Assembly (NCBI GenBank): GCA_017887445.1
Contig: JAGHIA010000161.1
Location: forward strand, 1-64,000
Source: Fusicatenibacter sp.
Lineage (GTDB): Bacteria; Bacillota; Clostridia; Lachnospirales; Lachnospiraceae
Direction of reading: 5' to 3'
DNA length: 64,000 nt
The translations under genes and the position numbers were made by a program. The notes beneath the pieces are model-generated. The model saw only the letters and a list, made by a program, of their open reading frames with translations, searched no databases and was not told the origin of the DNA. Below are positions 39,846 to 51,655 of this stretch, piece by piece; positions within the stretch are counted from its first letter, which is position 1, and every line of letters starts with the position of its first letter.

Positions 39846-41579
39846 TCACATCTCCCTGGGAAGCGCGATAGAAACCTCTGTTCCCTCTCCCGTTTTGCTG
39901 TTTATACTGAGGACCGCCCGGTTTCCATAAAAAGAATCCAGCGACATTTTTACATACCTCAGGCCGATTCCCCTGCCGCCCTGCTCCTTTTCCGTTCTCT
40001 GTTCTGTATGCGAGGACACAAATCCCTTCCCATCGTCCCTGAGAACAATATGTACCGTCTCATCCTGTGCGGACACCTGAATCCACAGGTGTCCAAATTC
40101 GTTCATGTTATGGCACACCGCATTCTCCGCGATCGGCTGCAGAATAAACCGGGCGCATGGCTGATCCAGCCACGGTCCTTCCTCCACCTGCCAGATACAC
40201 TGAAAATCATAAGTACACTGCTGCAGGTTCAGGTAATTTTCCAGATACTTCAGCTCCGTGCGCAGCGTGGTCCTGTATTCCGTCTTTCCAAGGGAATACG
40301 CCAGAATATAACTGAGACGCTGCACATAAAGATCAATCTCCTTCTGCTTGCTGGAAACCGCCATCCAGTGCACGGAATTCAGCGCGTTCATGAGAAAATG
40401 AGGATTGATCTGATACATCAGCTTATCCAGTTCCAGCCTGGCTTTCTCTTTCTCCTGCCTCTGCCGTTCCTCCAAAAGGGAATGAATCTGCAGTTTCATG
40501 GTATTGAACGCCTCAAACAGTCGGTTAAATTCACTCAGGTTCGTCCCATAGGCCGAGGGAGAAAAGTCACCGTTTCCCAGATTTCCCATATCGCGTTCCA
40601 GAACCTTCAGCGGATGGGAAATCAGCCAGATCTGCGAGATCGAGACGATCGCCAGAATCGCAAAGGACACAAAAATAACCAGAAAAATCCCGAACATCCA
40701 CTGGTTCGTCTCATACCGATAATCATTGAGCGGCATCAGAAGAACATTATAGAAGCCATATTTGCTTTTCACCATGGTTCCGATATAATCCTCTGCCCGG
40801 ACCATTCCCTCGGAATCCATGGATACCCTGGTGCCAATGTCAAACTGGCCCGAATCGCTGTATCTGACCCGAAAATCCTCGTCCAGCTGCAGAAAAACGT
40901 AGGAGGTCTGCTCCAGTCTCGTCCTCTCCTCCAAAGACACGGTCTCATTGGAACGCGCTTCAAGATAGACGATCGCCTCCTGTCCATTGCTGAACTCCGT
41001 AGGCCGCATGATCGATACGACTGCCTTGTCCAGCACACTGTTATAAGTGAAATGAATCGGCTGAAAAATAATTTCTCCGGTATCCAGAAGCTGTTCCAGC
41101 TGTTCCGGAGCAAATGATTTAGAGACATTGAAATTAGAAAAAATGACTTTGTCCGCCAGACTGCTGGTCAATCCTGGCTGGACATATGCTGCAAGAAGAA
41201 TATCGCTTTCTCCCCAGATCGCGATATTCAGACTTTCATAAAACTCCCTGTATTCTATTATTTTGTCATACTGGTTTTCCGACGTCAGATACTCGTCATA
41301 TTTTTTTCCGATCAGACCGGCCGACACCGCGTTCTGAGAAATCTGAAGCAGCGCATTATACTGGGAATCCAGACTGGCGCTGATATCCCGCAGCGTCGCC
41401 GTCAAAGATGTTTTCGCCCTTGATTCATGCATCAGGCGAATCGAGAAATTTGTGACAAAAGCAATTAAAATAAGGCACAGTGATACACTTAAAATAAAAA
41501 TACCAAGAAAAATCTGTTTCAGCGAACGTGTTTTTACTCTTTTTTCCATGCCAATGCCCCGTCTCTCTGTCACAAACAA
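39846..41579 (-). CDS. Sensor histidine kinase (YesM-like)
   Basis: LMYQINPHFLMNALNSVHWMA His-kinase motif; HATPase GGRGIGLRYVKMSLD. Confidence 0.93.
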   Translation of the reverse strand: MFVTERRGIGMEKRVKTRSLKQIFLGIFILSVSLCLILIAFVTNFSIRLMHESRAKTSLTATLRDISASLDSQYNALLQISQNAVSAGLIGKKYDEYLTSENQYDKIIEYREFYESLNIAIWGESDILLAAYVQPGLTSSLADKVIFSNFNVSKSFAPEQLEQLLDTGEIIFQPIHFTYNSVLDKAVVSIMRPTEFSNGQEAIVYLEARSNETVSLEERTRLEQTSYVFLQLDEDFRVRYSDSGQFDIGTRVSMDSEGMVRAEDYIGTMVKSKYGFYNVLLMPLNDYRYETNQWMFGIFLVIFVSFAILAIVSISQIWLISHPLKVLERDMGNLGNGDFSPSAYGTNLSEFNRLFEAFNTMKLQIHSLLEERQRQEKEKARLELDKLMYQINPHFLMNALNSVHWMAVSSKQKEIDLYVQRLSYILAYSLGKTEYRTTLRTELKYLENYLNLQQCTYDFQCIWQVEEGPWLDQPCARFILQPIAENAVCHNMNEFGHLWIQVSAQDETVHIVLRDDGKGFVSSHTEQRTEKEQGGRGIGLRYVKMSLDSFYGNRAVLSINSKTGEGTEVSIALPREM

Positions 41580-41738
41580 ACTGTATAAAACTGTTACAAA
41601 ATTTCCTGTTTATTATAACAGAGAAACGGCATAACCGCAAGAGAACCGGTTTTTCCCAAAGCGTATATAAATGTCTTGCCGTAACTGTCCAGCCAGGTCT
41701 GTGCATTTACTGCACAGACCGTATAATGAAAATTCCAA

Positions 41739-41794
41739 AAAATTTGCCCCAAAACCAGAAGACATCCATCCCTTCTGATTTTGGGGCAAATTTT
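41739..41794. terminator. Terminator hairpin downstream of murA
   Basis: aatttgccccaaaaccagaa...ttctgattttggggcaaatttt. Confidence 0.85.
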
Positions 41795-41808
41795 CAGCAA
41801 GACCTTTT

Positions 41809-43101
41809 TCATCCAATCTGCAGTTTGAATTTCTGAATCTCACGCTCACTGGTGACTCTCTGGATCTCCGCGCCCAGTCCGCGCAGCTTTCCTTCAAAGT
41901 CCTCGTAACCTCTTTGAATATAGACAATATCGTCTATGATCGTAATTCCCTCGGCGGCCAGTCCCGCGATCACAAGAGCCGCTCCGGCCCTTAAATCCGG
42001 CGCGGAAATACGCGCTCCGGTAAGGCCCTCCACACCGTCGATGATCGCCGTGTTTCCCTCTACTTTCACGCTTGCGCCCATACGTGTCAGCTCATCTGCA
42101 TATTTAAATCGGTTCTCAAAAATACTCTCCGTCACAATGCTGGTACCGTTTGCCAGAGCCAGTGTCACCGCGATCTGCGGCTGCATATCGGTAGGATAAC
42201 CGGGATACGGCTGCGTCTTCACATGCGTACGGCCCAGACGTTTGCTGGCGCTGACACGGATTGCGTCGTCAAACTCCTCCACGTCGCAGCCGATTTCTTC
42301 CAGCTTTGCGGTAGTTGCCTCCAGATGCTTGGGAATCACATTCTTCACAAGTACGTCTCCCTTGGTCGCCGCGGCAGCAAACATATAAGTTCCAGCCTCG
42401 ATCATATCCGGTACAACAGAATACGTCGTGCTGTGGAGTGTCTCCACACCTTTAATACGAATGACATCCGTTCCAGCTCCCTTGATATTGGCTCCCATGC
42501 TGTTCAGGAAGTTCGCCACATCTACCACATGAGGCTCCTTGGCCACGTTTTCAATGATCGTGTTTCCCTTGGCCATGGCCGCCGCCATCATAATATTGAT
42601 CGTCGCGCCCACGGACACTACGTCCAGGAAAATATGCGTTCCCCGCAGCTCAGACGCCGACGCCATGATTGCGCCGTGCTTGATCTCCACCTTGGCGCCC
42701 AGCGCACGGAACCCTTTGATATGCTGGTCGATGGGACGGCTTCCAATGTTGCAGCCTCCCGGAAGCGGTACCTCCGCCCGTTTATATTTGCCCAGAAGCG
42801 CTCCCAGAAGATAATAGGACGCTCTGATTTTTTTGATATATTCGTAGTCTACGCTTAAATCGCCTATGGTGGACGCGTTGATGCGCACTGTATGACGATC
42901 TACTCTTTCTATGGTAGCTCCGATCTCAGCAATAGCTTCAAGAAGCACGTTGATGTCGCTGACATCCGGAAGATTTTCGATCACAACTGTTTCGTCTGTC
43001 ATGATCGCCGCTGTAAGGATTGCAAGCGCTGCGTTTTTGGCTCCCCCAATTTCCACTTCGCCTACAAGAGGATTTCCACCTCTGATGACATACTGTTCCA
43101 T
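41809..43101 (-). CDS. murA: UDP-N-acetylglucosamine 1-carboxyvinyltransferase
   Basis: MEQYVIRGGNPLVGEVEIGGAKNAALAILTAA; PLPGGCNIGSRPIDQHIKGF. Confidence 0.97.
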   Translation of the reverse strand: MEQYVIRGGNPLVGEVEIGGAKNAALAILTAAIMTDETVVIENLPDVSDINVLLEAIAEIGATIERVDRHTVRINASTIGDLSVDYEYIKKIRASYYLLGALLGKYKRAEVPLPGGCNIGSRPIDQHIKGFRALGAKVEIKHGAIMASASELRGTHIFLDVVSVGATINIMMAAAMAKGNTIIENVAKEPHVVDVANFLNSMGANIKGAGTDVIRIKGVETLHSTTYSVVPDMIEAGTYMFAAAATKGDVLVKNVIPKHLEATTAKLEEIGCDVEEFDDAIRVSASKRLGRTHVKTQPYPGYPTDMQPQIAVTLALANGTSIVTESIFENRFKYADELTRMGASVKVEGNTAIIDGVEGLTGARISAPDLRAGAALVIAGLAAEGITIIDDIVYIQRGYEDFEGKLRGLGAEIQRVTSEREIQKFKLQIG

Positions 43102-43343
43102 AAGTCCACCTCATAATTTTCTATATTCTATATTCCCTCATGATATCTCAAAGCCAGCTGCCGTCAATTTTCGTCCGTCCATTTTTCATAGCCTTTGTTT
43201 TATCTTAACTCAATTCTAATAATTTGTAAATAAAATTTAAGATTTAATTCACACGTCCATGGAATGACCGTTACTGTTCACGTTACTGTTTGCGAGGCAC
43301 GAGTGAACAGTAACAAATGATGGGTAACGATTCAGCCAGCGGA

Positions 43344-43892
43344 TTAGTTACCGCATCCGGCCGAACTGCCGCACATGTTCAGTTCATCAAGGATCGCCTG
43401 TAAAGTAGCCTCAATATCTCTGTCTTTTTCACTGATCGTCACGTCGGCATATTTCTCATACAGCTGAGTTCTCTCGTCGTACAGTTCCCTCAGCGTCTGC
43501 CCTTCCTTCAGCACAACACCGCGGCCTTTCAGGTTTCCAAGCCGCCTTTTCAGGTCCTCATACGGAAGCTTCAGATACACGATTGTCCCAATCTCCCGAA
43601 AATGCTCCATCGCCTCTATACCATAGATTACACTTCCGCCAGGCGCAATGACACACTTTTTCGCGTCAACCGCCGCGTTTACTTCATTTTCTATTTCAAG
43701 AAAACGCTGCTCGCCTTCCTTCGCGATGATCTCGCAGAGCAGGCAGCCTTCTCTCGCCTGGATCACCAGATCCGTGTCCAGAAATTCATATCCCAAAGCC
43801 TTGGCCAGAATTACGCCGATACTGCTTTTTCCGGCCCCCGGCATTCCTATCAAAATGATGTTTTCTTTGTTCATGGTTCTATGACCTTTCAC
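43344..43892 (-). CDS. aroK: Shikimate kinase
   Basis: NIILIGMPGAGKSSIGVILAKALGYEFLDTD; APGGSVIY. Confidence 0.9.
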   Translation of the reverse strand: MKGHRTMNKENIILIGMPGAGKSSIGVILAKALGYEFLDTDLVIQAREGCLLCEIIAKEGEQRFLEIENEVNAAVDAKKCVIAPGGSVIYGIEAMEHFREIGTIVYLKLPYEDLKRRLGNLKGRGVVLKEGQTLRELYDERTQLYEKYADVTISEKDRDIEATLQAILDELNMCGSSAGCGN

Positions 43893-44100
43893 GCAAAAAC
43901 GGGATTGCCAACTGGCAACCCCGCCTGGCTGTCTTATCGTTCGTAGCGTTTGATTCGTTCAATCAACAGAAACAGTATACCATTATTTTTCTTTTTGCGC
44001 AAGTCCCGGGAAATTTCCAGTCTCGGTACGCATGAAACGCATGAAACGACGAACGAAACGGGTGCTGCTATTCATAGCCAATATTACTTAAAACCTGAAA

Positions 44101-44143
44101 AGCGCTGGTTCAGAAATACCTCAAGCCTTCCTGAACCAGCGCT
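44101..44143 (-). terminator. Terminator downstream of gdhA
   Basis: perfect 13-nt arms agcgctggttcag / ctgaaccagcgct followed by tttt on the minus strand. Confidence 0.85.
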
Positions 44144-44199
44144 CTTATCCCATCCAATGGGACTTTCTATCCTTTATAAGATTCAGCGTTTCCGCCCGA

Positions 44200-45567
<1,368 letters not shown>

Positions 45568-45638
45568 TCACGCAGTTCCGTCCATTTTCATAAAAAAATC
45601 TCTCTTTTGAGATTTCTCTATACTTTTAACAATAAAAA

Positions 45639-45667
45639 ATATACGGCTCGGTTTCCCTGCCGTATAT
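45639..45667 (-). terminator. Attenuator-like terminator between a promoter and gdhA
   Basis: 9-bp perfect stem ATATACGGC/GCCGTATAT followed by TTTTTT on the minus strand; lies downstream of TTGCAT-N18-TATAAT at 45699-45728. Confidence 0.75.
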
Positions 45668-45875
45668 CGCCTGATCGGAACCCCGTCGTTCGTCGAACAT
45701 TATAGCATAAAATATCCGGTAAATGCAAGTCGATACGGAAAAACTTTCACTTTTTTATGATTTTTCATGGATTTTCCGCTGATAACTGCATATTTTGACT
45801 GATACAACTCCCAAATTTGTATCTGAAGGTTCCCAAAAACAAACGTGTGCTATAGTTTTAAAGCGTGTCTGAAAC

Positions 45876-46568
45876 TCACTTCCTGCTCCTGCCTGCTCCA
45901 GGTCTTTTCTCTCTTTGCTTATTTATCTTCTCTCTCTTCTTATTTCCTGTCTGCGTCTTTCCAGTCCGTGTTTTTCCTGTCTGATTCCGTTTTTTCTTCC
46001 CGCTGTCCTTCTTTCTTACCGAGTATCCAAAGCTTCCCACGCGCTTTCCAAGTATAAAGTATTCTCCGTGAGAATACGCCAGCAGTCCCGTCTCATTCAG
46101 AAGAAACTTTCCATTCTCATCCAGCGTCTCCTCGTCCACTGTCACGCCCACCACCTCTGCCAGAAACATATCGTGGCTGCCAAGCGGAAGAATCTCCTTC
46201 ACCCTGCACTCGATATTCACAGGACTCTCCATAATTCCCGGCGCTTTTACATACCGGGACGGGCACGGCGTCAGATTCATCTCCTGAAATTTGTCCACGT
46301 TCCTCCCCGAGCGCACCCCACAGTAATCGGTGGCTCTGGCCAGCGCTTCCGTGGTCAGATTGATCACAAACTCCCCCGACTCTTTGATGATATCATAGGA
46401 GTACCGCTGCGGCCGTATGGACACAGACACCATCGCCGGGTCGGAACATACAGTTCCGACCCAGGCCACGGTAATAATGTTCGGTTTTTCCTCTCCTCTC
46501 TGACAACTGACCATCACAGCCGGCAAAGGATACAGCATATTTCCCGGTTTCCAAACTTGTTTTCCCAA
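45876..46568 (-). CDS. Flavin reductase family protein with Lys/Arg-rich C-terminal tail
   Basis: NIITVAWVGTVCSDPAMVSVSIRPQRYSYDII; tail KKKRNQTGKTRTGKTQTGNKKREKINKQREKRPG. Confidence 0.85.
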   Translation of the reverse strand: MGKQVWKPGNMLYPLPAVMVSCQRGEEKPNIITVAWVGTVCSDPAMVSVSIRPQRYSYDIIKESGEFVINLTTEALARATDYCGVRSGRNVDKFQEMNLTPCPSRYVKAPGIMESPVNIECRVKEILPLGSHDMFLAEVVGVTVDEETLDENGKFLLNETGLLAYSHGEYFILGKRVGSFGYSVRKKDSGKKKRNQTGKTRTGKTQTGNKKREKINKQREKRPGAGRSRK

Positions 46569-46578
46569 TGATTCTCTC

Positions 46579-48237
46579 CTACTCCTGATTCTGCAACGCC
46601 ATCATAAACGCCGGAATCAGCTGTTTTTTCCTGGACACCACGTTTTCCAGCACGCAGCTGTCCTCCGGAACCTCCTTGCCGAAGGCCCGCGCGATCAATT
46701 CCCTGGCGCCGCTGCCGTAGTACAGAAGCTCCGTGGACTCCTCGATGATATTCGTCAGCATGAAAAATACCATCTGGATTCCATGCTTTCCACACTCGTT
46801 CTGCATATTCGGCAGAAGGCTGACTTTGATCTTCTTCAGCTCCTCCGCGTCCATGGAATTGATCTGTCCCACGCCAAAGGTCACGTCCTCAATAATAAAC
46901 TTCTTGAAATCCTGATGGAAGATCTCCGCCGGCGTTTTGTCTTTCAGGTTGCTGCCCGCCCGGAACATCTCCGACGCAAACTTCGGAATATCAATTTCCG
47001 CAATTTGTGCCAGCGCCTCAGCCGCTGCCCGGTCCACCGGCGTACAGGTAGGAGAACGGAACATCAGCGTGTCGGAAATGATTGCCGCGCAGAGAAGTCC
47101 CGCAATATTTTTGGGAATCTCCAGCTGTCGCTCCTGATAAATCTGATACATGATCGTAGCCGTGCATCCCACCGGCTGATTTCTGAAATAAACAGGAGCC
47201 ATGGTCTCCAGAGAGCCAAGTCTGTGATGATCGATAATCTCCAGCACCTCCGCCTCGTTGATATTGTCCACCGCCTGGGATTCCTCATTGTGGTCCACCA
47301 GGATCAGCCGTTTCCGGCTTCCGCCGATCAGGTTCCGGCGCGAAATGGTACCCACATATTTTCCCTTTTTGTCCAGGATCGGGAAGTCTCTGTGCCGCTG
47401 GGTCTTCATCACCTCTTTAATCTCATCGAGAAAATCCTCGGTGGAAAAGGTGATCAGATTATGCTTTTTCATCAGATATTTGATGGGAATACTCTGATTG
47501 ATCAGCCGGGCAATGGTATAGGTATCGTGAGGCGTGCTGATGATCACGCAGCTTTTCTCCTGCGCCAGTTTCTGTATTGTCTGGGAAACCTTTGCGCCAA
47601 GTCCGACAATGATACAGCTGGCGTTCATCTCGATGGCGCAGAGCTGGTCCTCCGCCCGGTTCCCAAGGATCACCAGGTCGTCACTCTCGATATAATCCTC
47701 CATCATATCCGGATGGAACGTTCCGATCACGACCTTTCCCTTGACAAAATATCCATGTTCATTTCCTACCAGCACCGTGCCGTCCAGCGTCTCCGCAATG
47801 CTCCGGTACTGGGTCCTTGCCGCGGACATTACCCGGCTGTCATAGGCATCCATATAAGAATTGGCAATATCGCCAACCGTGATCAGGCCCTGAAGCGTGT
47901 TCTGCTCCGAGGTGATCGGAAGCGTCACCACGTTGTTATTGTTCATCAGCTCCCATGCTTTCTTTACCGAAATGGAGCCGCGCACTCCCGGCACCTCATG
48001 GATCTCAATTTCCTTTACCTGGGTTCCCGCGTTGGGCAGATATCCCGGCGCGCGCACGCGAAAACGATTGAGCACATACTCTGTCTCCTCGTTGATCTGC
48101 CCCGCCCGTTTTGCCACAAAAGTACCTTTTTCCGAGCGGTTTTTTATATCCGCATAAGCGATCGCGGAACAAATAGAATCCGTATCAGGATTCTTATGCC
48201 CGATCACATATATCCTTGAATTTGCTCTCATAAACAA
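46579..48237 (-). CDS. Manganese-dependent inorganic pyrophosphatase with CBS/DRTGG insert
   Basis: VIGHKNPDTDSICSAIAYA; DHHRLG; CBS and DRTGG-like regions. Confidence 0.93.
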   Translation of the reverse strand: MFMRANSRIYVIGHKNPDTDSICSAIAYADIKNRSEKGTFVAKRAGQINEETEYVLNRFRVRAPGYLPNAGTQVKEIEIHEVPGVRGSISVKKAWELMNNNNVVTLPITSEQNTLQGLITVGDIANSYMDAYDSRVMSAARTQYRSIAETLDGTVLVGNEHGYFVKGKVVIGTFHPDMMEDYIESDDLVILGNRAEDQLCAIEMNASCIIVGLGAKVSQTIQKLAQEKSCVIISTPHDTYTIARLINQSIPIKYLMKKHNLITFSTEDFLDEIKEVMKTQRHRDFPILDKKGKYVGTISRRNLIGGSRKRLILVDHNEESQAVDNINEAEVLEIIDHHRLGSLETMAPVYFRNQPVGCTATIMYQIYQERQLEIPKNIAGLLCAAIISDTLMFRSPTCTPVDRAAAEALAQIAEIDIPKFASEMFRAGSNLKDKTPAEIFHQDFKKFIIEDVTFGVGQINSMDAEELKKIKVSLLPNMQNECGKHGIQMVFFMLTNIIEESTELLYYGSGARELIARAFGKEVPEDSCVLENVVSRKKQLIPAFMMALQNQE

Positions 48238-48271
48238 TCCTCCTCAAACAGACGATGTGCATCGTGAAGCG

Positions 48272-48545
48272 TGTAATCTTCAGCCAGCTGAATCGTTACG
48301 GCATCCGGCCATTGAAAATCGCTTCGCGATGGGCCGGATGCCCGCAGGCGTTACGTTTTCATACGGTCTGCGCAGTAAATGCGCAGACCTGGCTGAACGG
48401 TTACCCATTCTTGTAACGATTCAGCCAGCTGAATCGTTACGGCATCCGGCCATTGAAAATCGCTTCGCGATGGGCCGGATGCCCGCAAGCGTTACGTTTT
48501 CATACGGTCTGCGCAGTAAATGCGCAGACCTGGCTGAACGATTAC
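48272..48545. repeat. Palindromic element cassette B, two tandem copies
   Basis: cagccagctgaatcgttacggcatccggccattgaaaatcgcttcgcgatgggccggatgcccgc(a)ggcgttacgttttcatacggtctgcgcagtaaatgcgcagacctggctgaac repeated almost identically. Confidence 0.92.
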
Positions 48546-48653
48546 CTATTCTTTCTGTTTTCCATCTTATCATTATTTTCCAGTATGGTCAAAGAAAAAA
48601 TAATATGATATGATAAATGCAGATTTCACAAAATATGGAATGAGGTGTTTAAA

Positions 48654-49562
48654 ATGTCTGATGAAAAACTGACCATGGACGACTATTCCGCCGAACTGGA
48701 AGCGTCGTTCAAAAAAATCGAGGAAGGCGATATCCTCACCGGAACCGTCATTTCCGTGGACGAAACAGAGGTAACGCTGGACCTCAGATACTATGCCGAA
48801 GGCATCATCAAAGCCGGGGACTACAGCCGTGAACCAGGCTTTTCCCTGAAAAACCAGGTACAGGTGGGCGATGAGGTACAGGCGACCGTAGTCCGCACCG
48901 ACGACGGCCATGGAAACATCCTGCTCTCAAAGGTTGAGGCCAACGACGTTCTGGCATGGCAGAAGCTGAACCAGTACAGAGAGGAAGGAACCGTTCTGGA
49001 TGTTACCGTCAAAGGAATCGTCAACGCAGGCGTCGTTGCCTATGTGGAGGGCATCCGCGGATTCATCCCCGCCTCCAAGCTTTCTCTGTCCTATGTGGAG
49101 GATCTGAACGAATATCTCAATAAACCTCTGCAGGTACAGGTTTTCGAAACCGACGAAGCAAAGAAACGTCTGATCCTCTCCGCCAGAGAACTGCTGCGGG
49201 CAAAAGCCGACGAGGAAAAGAAAGCCAGAATCTCCAATGTGGAAGTCGGCCTTGTCACCGAAGGGACTGTGGAAAGCCTTCAGCCTTACGGCGCTTTCGT
49301 CAACCTTGGCGACGGCCTGTCCGGTCTGGTACACGTCTCCCAGATCAGTTCCAAACGTATCAAGCATCCGTCGGCTGTACTTAGCGTAGGCGATAAAGTC
49401 AAAGTAAAAGTCATCGCCATCAAAGACGGAAAACTCAGTCTTTCCATGAAAGCCCTGGACGACGTAGCCGCCGAGGAAATCCACGAGGAAACCGTAGAAC
49501 TTCCGGAGTCGGAAGAACTGACCACCTCCCTTGGATCACTGTTCGCCAATATCAAATTCTAA
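48654..49562 (+). CDS. S1 RNA-binding domain protein (30S ribosomal protein S1-like)
   Basis: three S1-type repeats, e.g. EGTVESLQPYGAFVNLGDGLSGLVHVSQIS. Confidence 0.9.
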   Translation: MSDEKLTMDDYSAELEASFKKIEEGDILTGTVISVDETEVTLDLRYYAEGIIKAGDYSREPGFSLKNQVQVGDEVQATVVRTDDGHGNILLSKVEANDVLAWQKLNQYREEGTVLDVTVKGIVNAGVVAYVEGIRGFIPASKLSLSYVEDLNEYLNKPLQVQVFETDEAKKRLILSARELLRAKADEEKKARISNVEVGLVTEGTVESLQPYGAFVNLGDGLSGLVHVSQISSKRIKHPSAVLSVGDKVKVKVIAIKDGKLSLSMKALDDVAAEEIHEETVELPESEELTTSLGSLFANIKF

Positions 49563-49569
49563 AAAAGTA

Positions 49570-49615
49570 TTGCCGCAGAAAGTTCTTTTTTTGAGAACTT
49601 CCTGCGGCATTTTTT
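49570..49615 (+). terminator. Terminator of S1-like gene
   Basis: ttgccgcagaaagttc...gagaacttcctgcggcattttt. Confidence 0.85.
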
Positions 49616-49760
49616 CTATATCATTCCTGCATTCCTATTTTAATTTTGATTTTCCACAGGTTTTGCGACATTTTTCCACATTATTTTTATGTTTATCCAT
49701 AATTTAAAATTAGTTTTCCACATTTTACACATATTTTTGCACATTTTTTGTAACAGTTCG

Positions 49761-49876
49761 TTACTGTTCACGGGTCAGCCGCAAACACTTGCTGTTTGCG
49801 GCGTGAGAACATGATTCAGGTGTGAGCGGGGCTCCTTTTGCGGAGCAAAACTTTAAATGAGCCCGCGAATGTTACT
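49761..49876. repeat. Palindromic element, cassette C (copy, inverted)
   Basis: gttactgttcacgggtcagccgcaaacacttgctgtttgcggcgtgagaacatgattcagg...cgcgaatgttac. Confidence 0.8.
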
Positions 49877-49975
49877 ATTTTCTTTCCATTGAACTATTAC
49901 CCGCAACCTGCTATAATGATGCCAGACGCAACTGTTCGTAATGACAAACATCATCAGACGCACGGAGGAACATCT

Positions 49976-50170
49976 ATGTTATATTTTCTTCTTGAGATCA
50001 TCATCATTGTCTACGGTCTTCTGCTGGCAGTCAAACCGGACTTCTGGTGGAAAGTGACCAACAAAAATCCAAATCAGACGCCGCCGCACTCTTATCTCAG
50101 AAACACACGCATTATGGGCGTTATCTTCGCAGCGCTGGGCGTCATACTTTTACTGCTCACACTGATTTAA
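49976..50170 (+). CDS. Small membrane protein (64 aa)
   Basis: GGAGGA ribosome-binding site then MLYFLLEIIIIVYGLLLAVKPDFWWKVTNKNPNQTPPHSYLRNTRIMGVIFAALGVILLLLTLI; two TM segments. Confidence 0.7.
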   Translation: MLYFLLEIIIIVYGLLLAVKPDFWWKVTNKNPNQTPPHSYLRNTRIMGVIFAALGVILLLLTLI

Positions 50171-50351
50171 ACAGACAGCGTAACTGTTCAGCTGGCTGAA
50201 TCGTTACCAAACAACTGTTACGTTACGCCAAACCGCTTTACAAACGCAAAATCCCCGACACAGGCCTGCTTCAGCAAAGATTCTTTCTGAACTTTGGGAT
50301 ATCCACAGCACAGAAAAAAATCTCAGCAAAACCTGCATCGGGGATTTTGTT

Positions 50352-51026
50352 TTAAACAGGCATAGGCGCCACAAAGAAATACATAACGATAAAATGACAG
50401 AAGCTTCCTCCCATTACAAACAGATGGAAGATTTCATGAGTACCGAACTTTTTGTGTCTGGCGTTGAACGCCGGCAGCTTCAGCGAATAGATCACTCCAC
50501 CGATGGTATAAATAATACCACCCGCCAGCAGCCATCCAAACGCCGGTCTGGACAATGCCTCAAACAACGGCTTAAACGCCATCACACACATCCATCCCAT
50601 ACCGATATATAAAACAGAAGACACCCATTTTGGACAGTTGACCCAGAACGCTTTGATCAGGATTCCCGCAATGGCCACCGCCCATACCATAATACACAGC
50701 AGTGTTCCTGTTTTTCCATTCAGCACGATCAGACATACCGGCGTATAACTTCCCGCGATCAGCACAGAAATCATCATATGGTCAAATTTCTTCAGCCGTT
50801 TATTTACCTTCTGGTTCACGTCAAAGGTATGGTACAGCGTGCTGGCCATATACAGCAGGATCATACTCAGCATAAACACCGTCATTCCGATAACATGGAG
50901 CCATCCCGGCTCTCTGGCCGCCTTCAGGATCAGCGGCAGCGCTCCCACAATGGCCAGTATCATTCCTATCCCATGGGTAATGGCGCTTCCCGGGTCCTTA
51001 ATTCCATTTTTTCTGATATATTTCAT
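50352..51026 (-). CDS. Hemolysin III family/PAQR-like membrane protein
   Basis: DPGSAITHGIGMILAIVGALPLI...ASTLYHTF...MGGSFCHFIVMYFFV. Confidence 0.93.
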   Translation of the reverse strand: MKYIRKNGIKDPGSAITHGIGMILAIVGALPLILKAAREPGWLHVIGMTVFMLSMILLYMASTLYHTFDVNQKVNKRLKKFDHMMISVLIAGSYTPVCLIVLNGKTGTLLCIMVWAVAIAGILIKAFWVNCPKWVSSVLYIGMGWMCVMAFKPLFEALSRPAFGWLLAGGIIYTIGGVIYSLKLPAFNARHKKFGTHEIFHLFVMGGSFCHFIVMYFFVAPMPV

Positions 51027-51142
51027 TTAAAATCACCCCTTAATTCTGATAAGTAGTTTTTAATACTACGTTATCTTTTTCTTTATACTACTACTAATAT
51101 ATGCAAAAATCAAGGGGTATGACTATTTTTTCTTTGGCAGTT

Positions 51143-51275
51143 GTAACAGTTCAGCCAGCTGAACTGTTACGGCATCCGGCCATTGAAAATCGCCTCGCGA
51201 TGGGCCGGATGCCTGCAGGCACTACGTTTTCATACGGTCTGTGCAGTAAATGCACAGACCTGGCTGAACTGTTAC
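51143..51275. repeat. Palindromic element, cassette B
   Basis: gtaacagttcagccagctgaactgttacggcatccggccattgaaaatcgcctcgcgatgggccgg...tggctgaactgttac. Confidence 0.9.
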
Positions 51276-51406
51276 TGGCAGTTGTAACAGTTCGTAACTG
51301 TTCAGCCTTGCTGAACGATTACACGCTTCGCGCTACACAGAACCTGCATTTCATGCAGTTTCACGCTGCAGGCCTTGGGATTTTCACGCATTCTGTACGA
51401 AACCAC

Positions 51407-51655
51407 CTATTCCTCAGATTTTCCGATCAGTTTCAGTTTTTCTTTTCGCGAAAGTCTCTTGATCTCATATTCCCTGTGCATCGCCTGCTCCTTCGTCTCA
51501 TACCGTTCAAAATACGCCAGGGACACCGGCCTTCTGCATTTTGTATATTTGGCTCCTTTTCCATCGTTGTGAGCCTTCACCCGCTTGTCCAGATCGTTGG
51601 TCCATCCGGTATAAAGTGTGCCATCCGCGCAGGCGACAATATATGTAAAACTCAT
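51407..51655 (-). CDS. GIY-YIG domain protein (UPF0213/YhbQ-like)
   Basis: FTYIVACADGTLYTGWTNDLDKRVKAHNDGKGAKYTKCRRPVSLAYFE. Confidence 0.95.
   Translation of the reverse strand: MSFTYIVACADGTLYTGWTNDLDKRVKAHNDGKGAKYTKCRRPVSLAYFERYETKEQAMHREYEIKRLSRKEKLKLIGKSEE

Noticed and set aside
34616-41579. Transporter plus YesMN two-component operon as a novel system
   Set aside because: Standard LplABC-type sugar/oligosaccharide uptake with YesMN regulator; no unusual feature seen
46783-48219. 478-aa plus-strand ORF antisense to the pyrophosphatase
   Set aside because: Shadow ORF; low-complexity translation without domain features
48272-48545. Tandem copies considered as a mini CRISPR array
   Set aside because: Two ~130-bp copies with internal palindromes and no spacer-like variable segments; matches the dispersed cassette-B family
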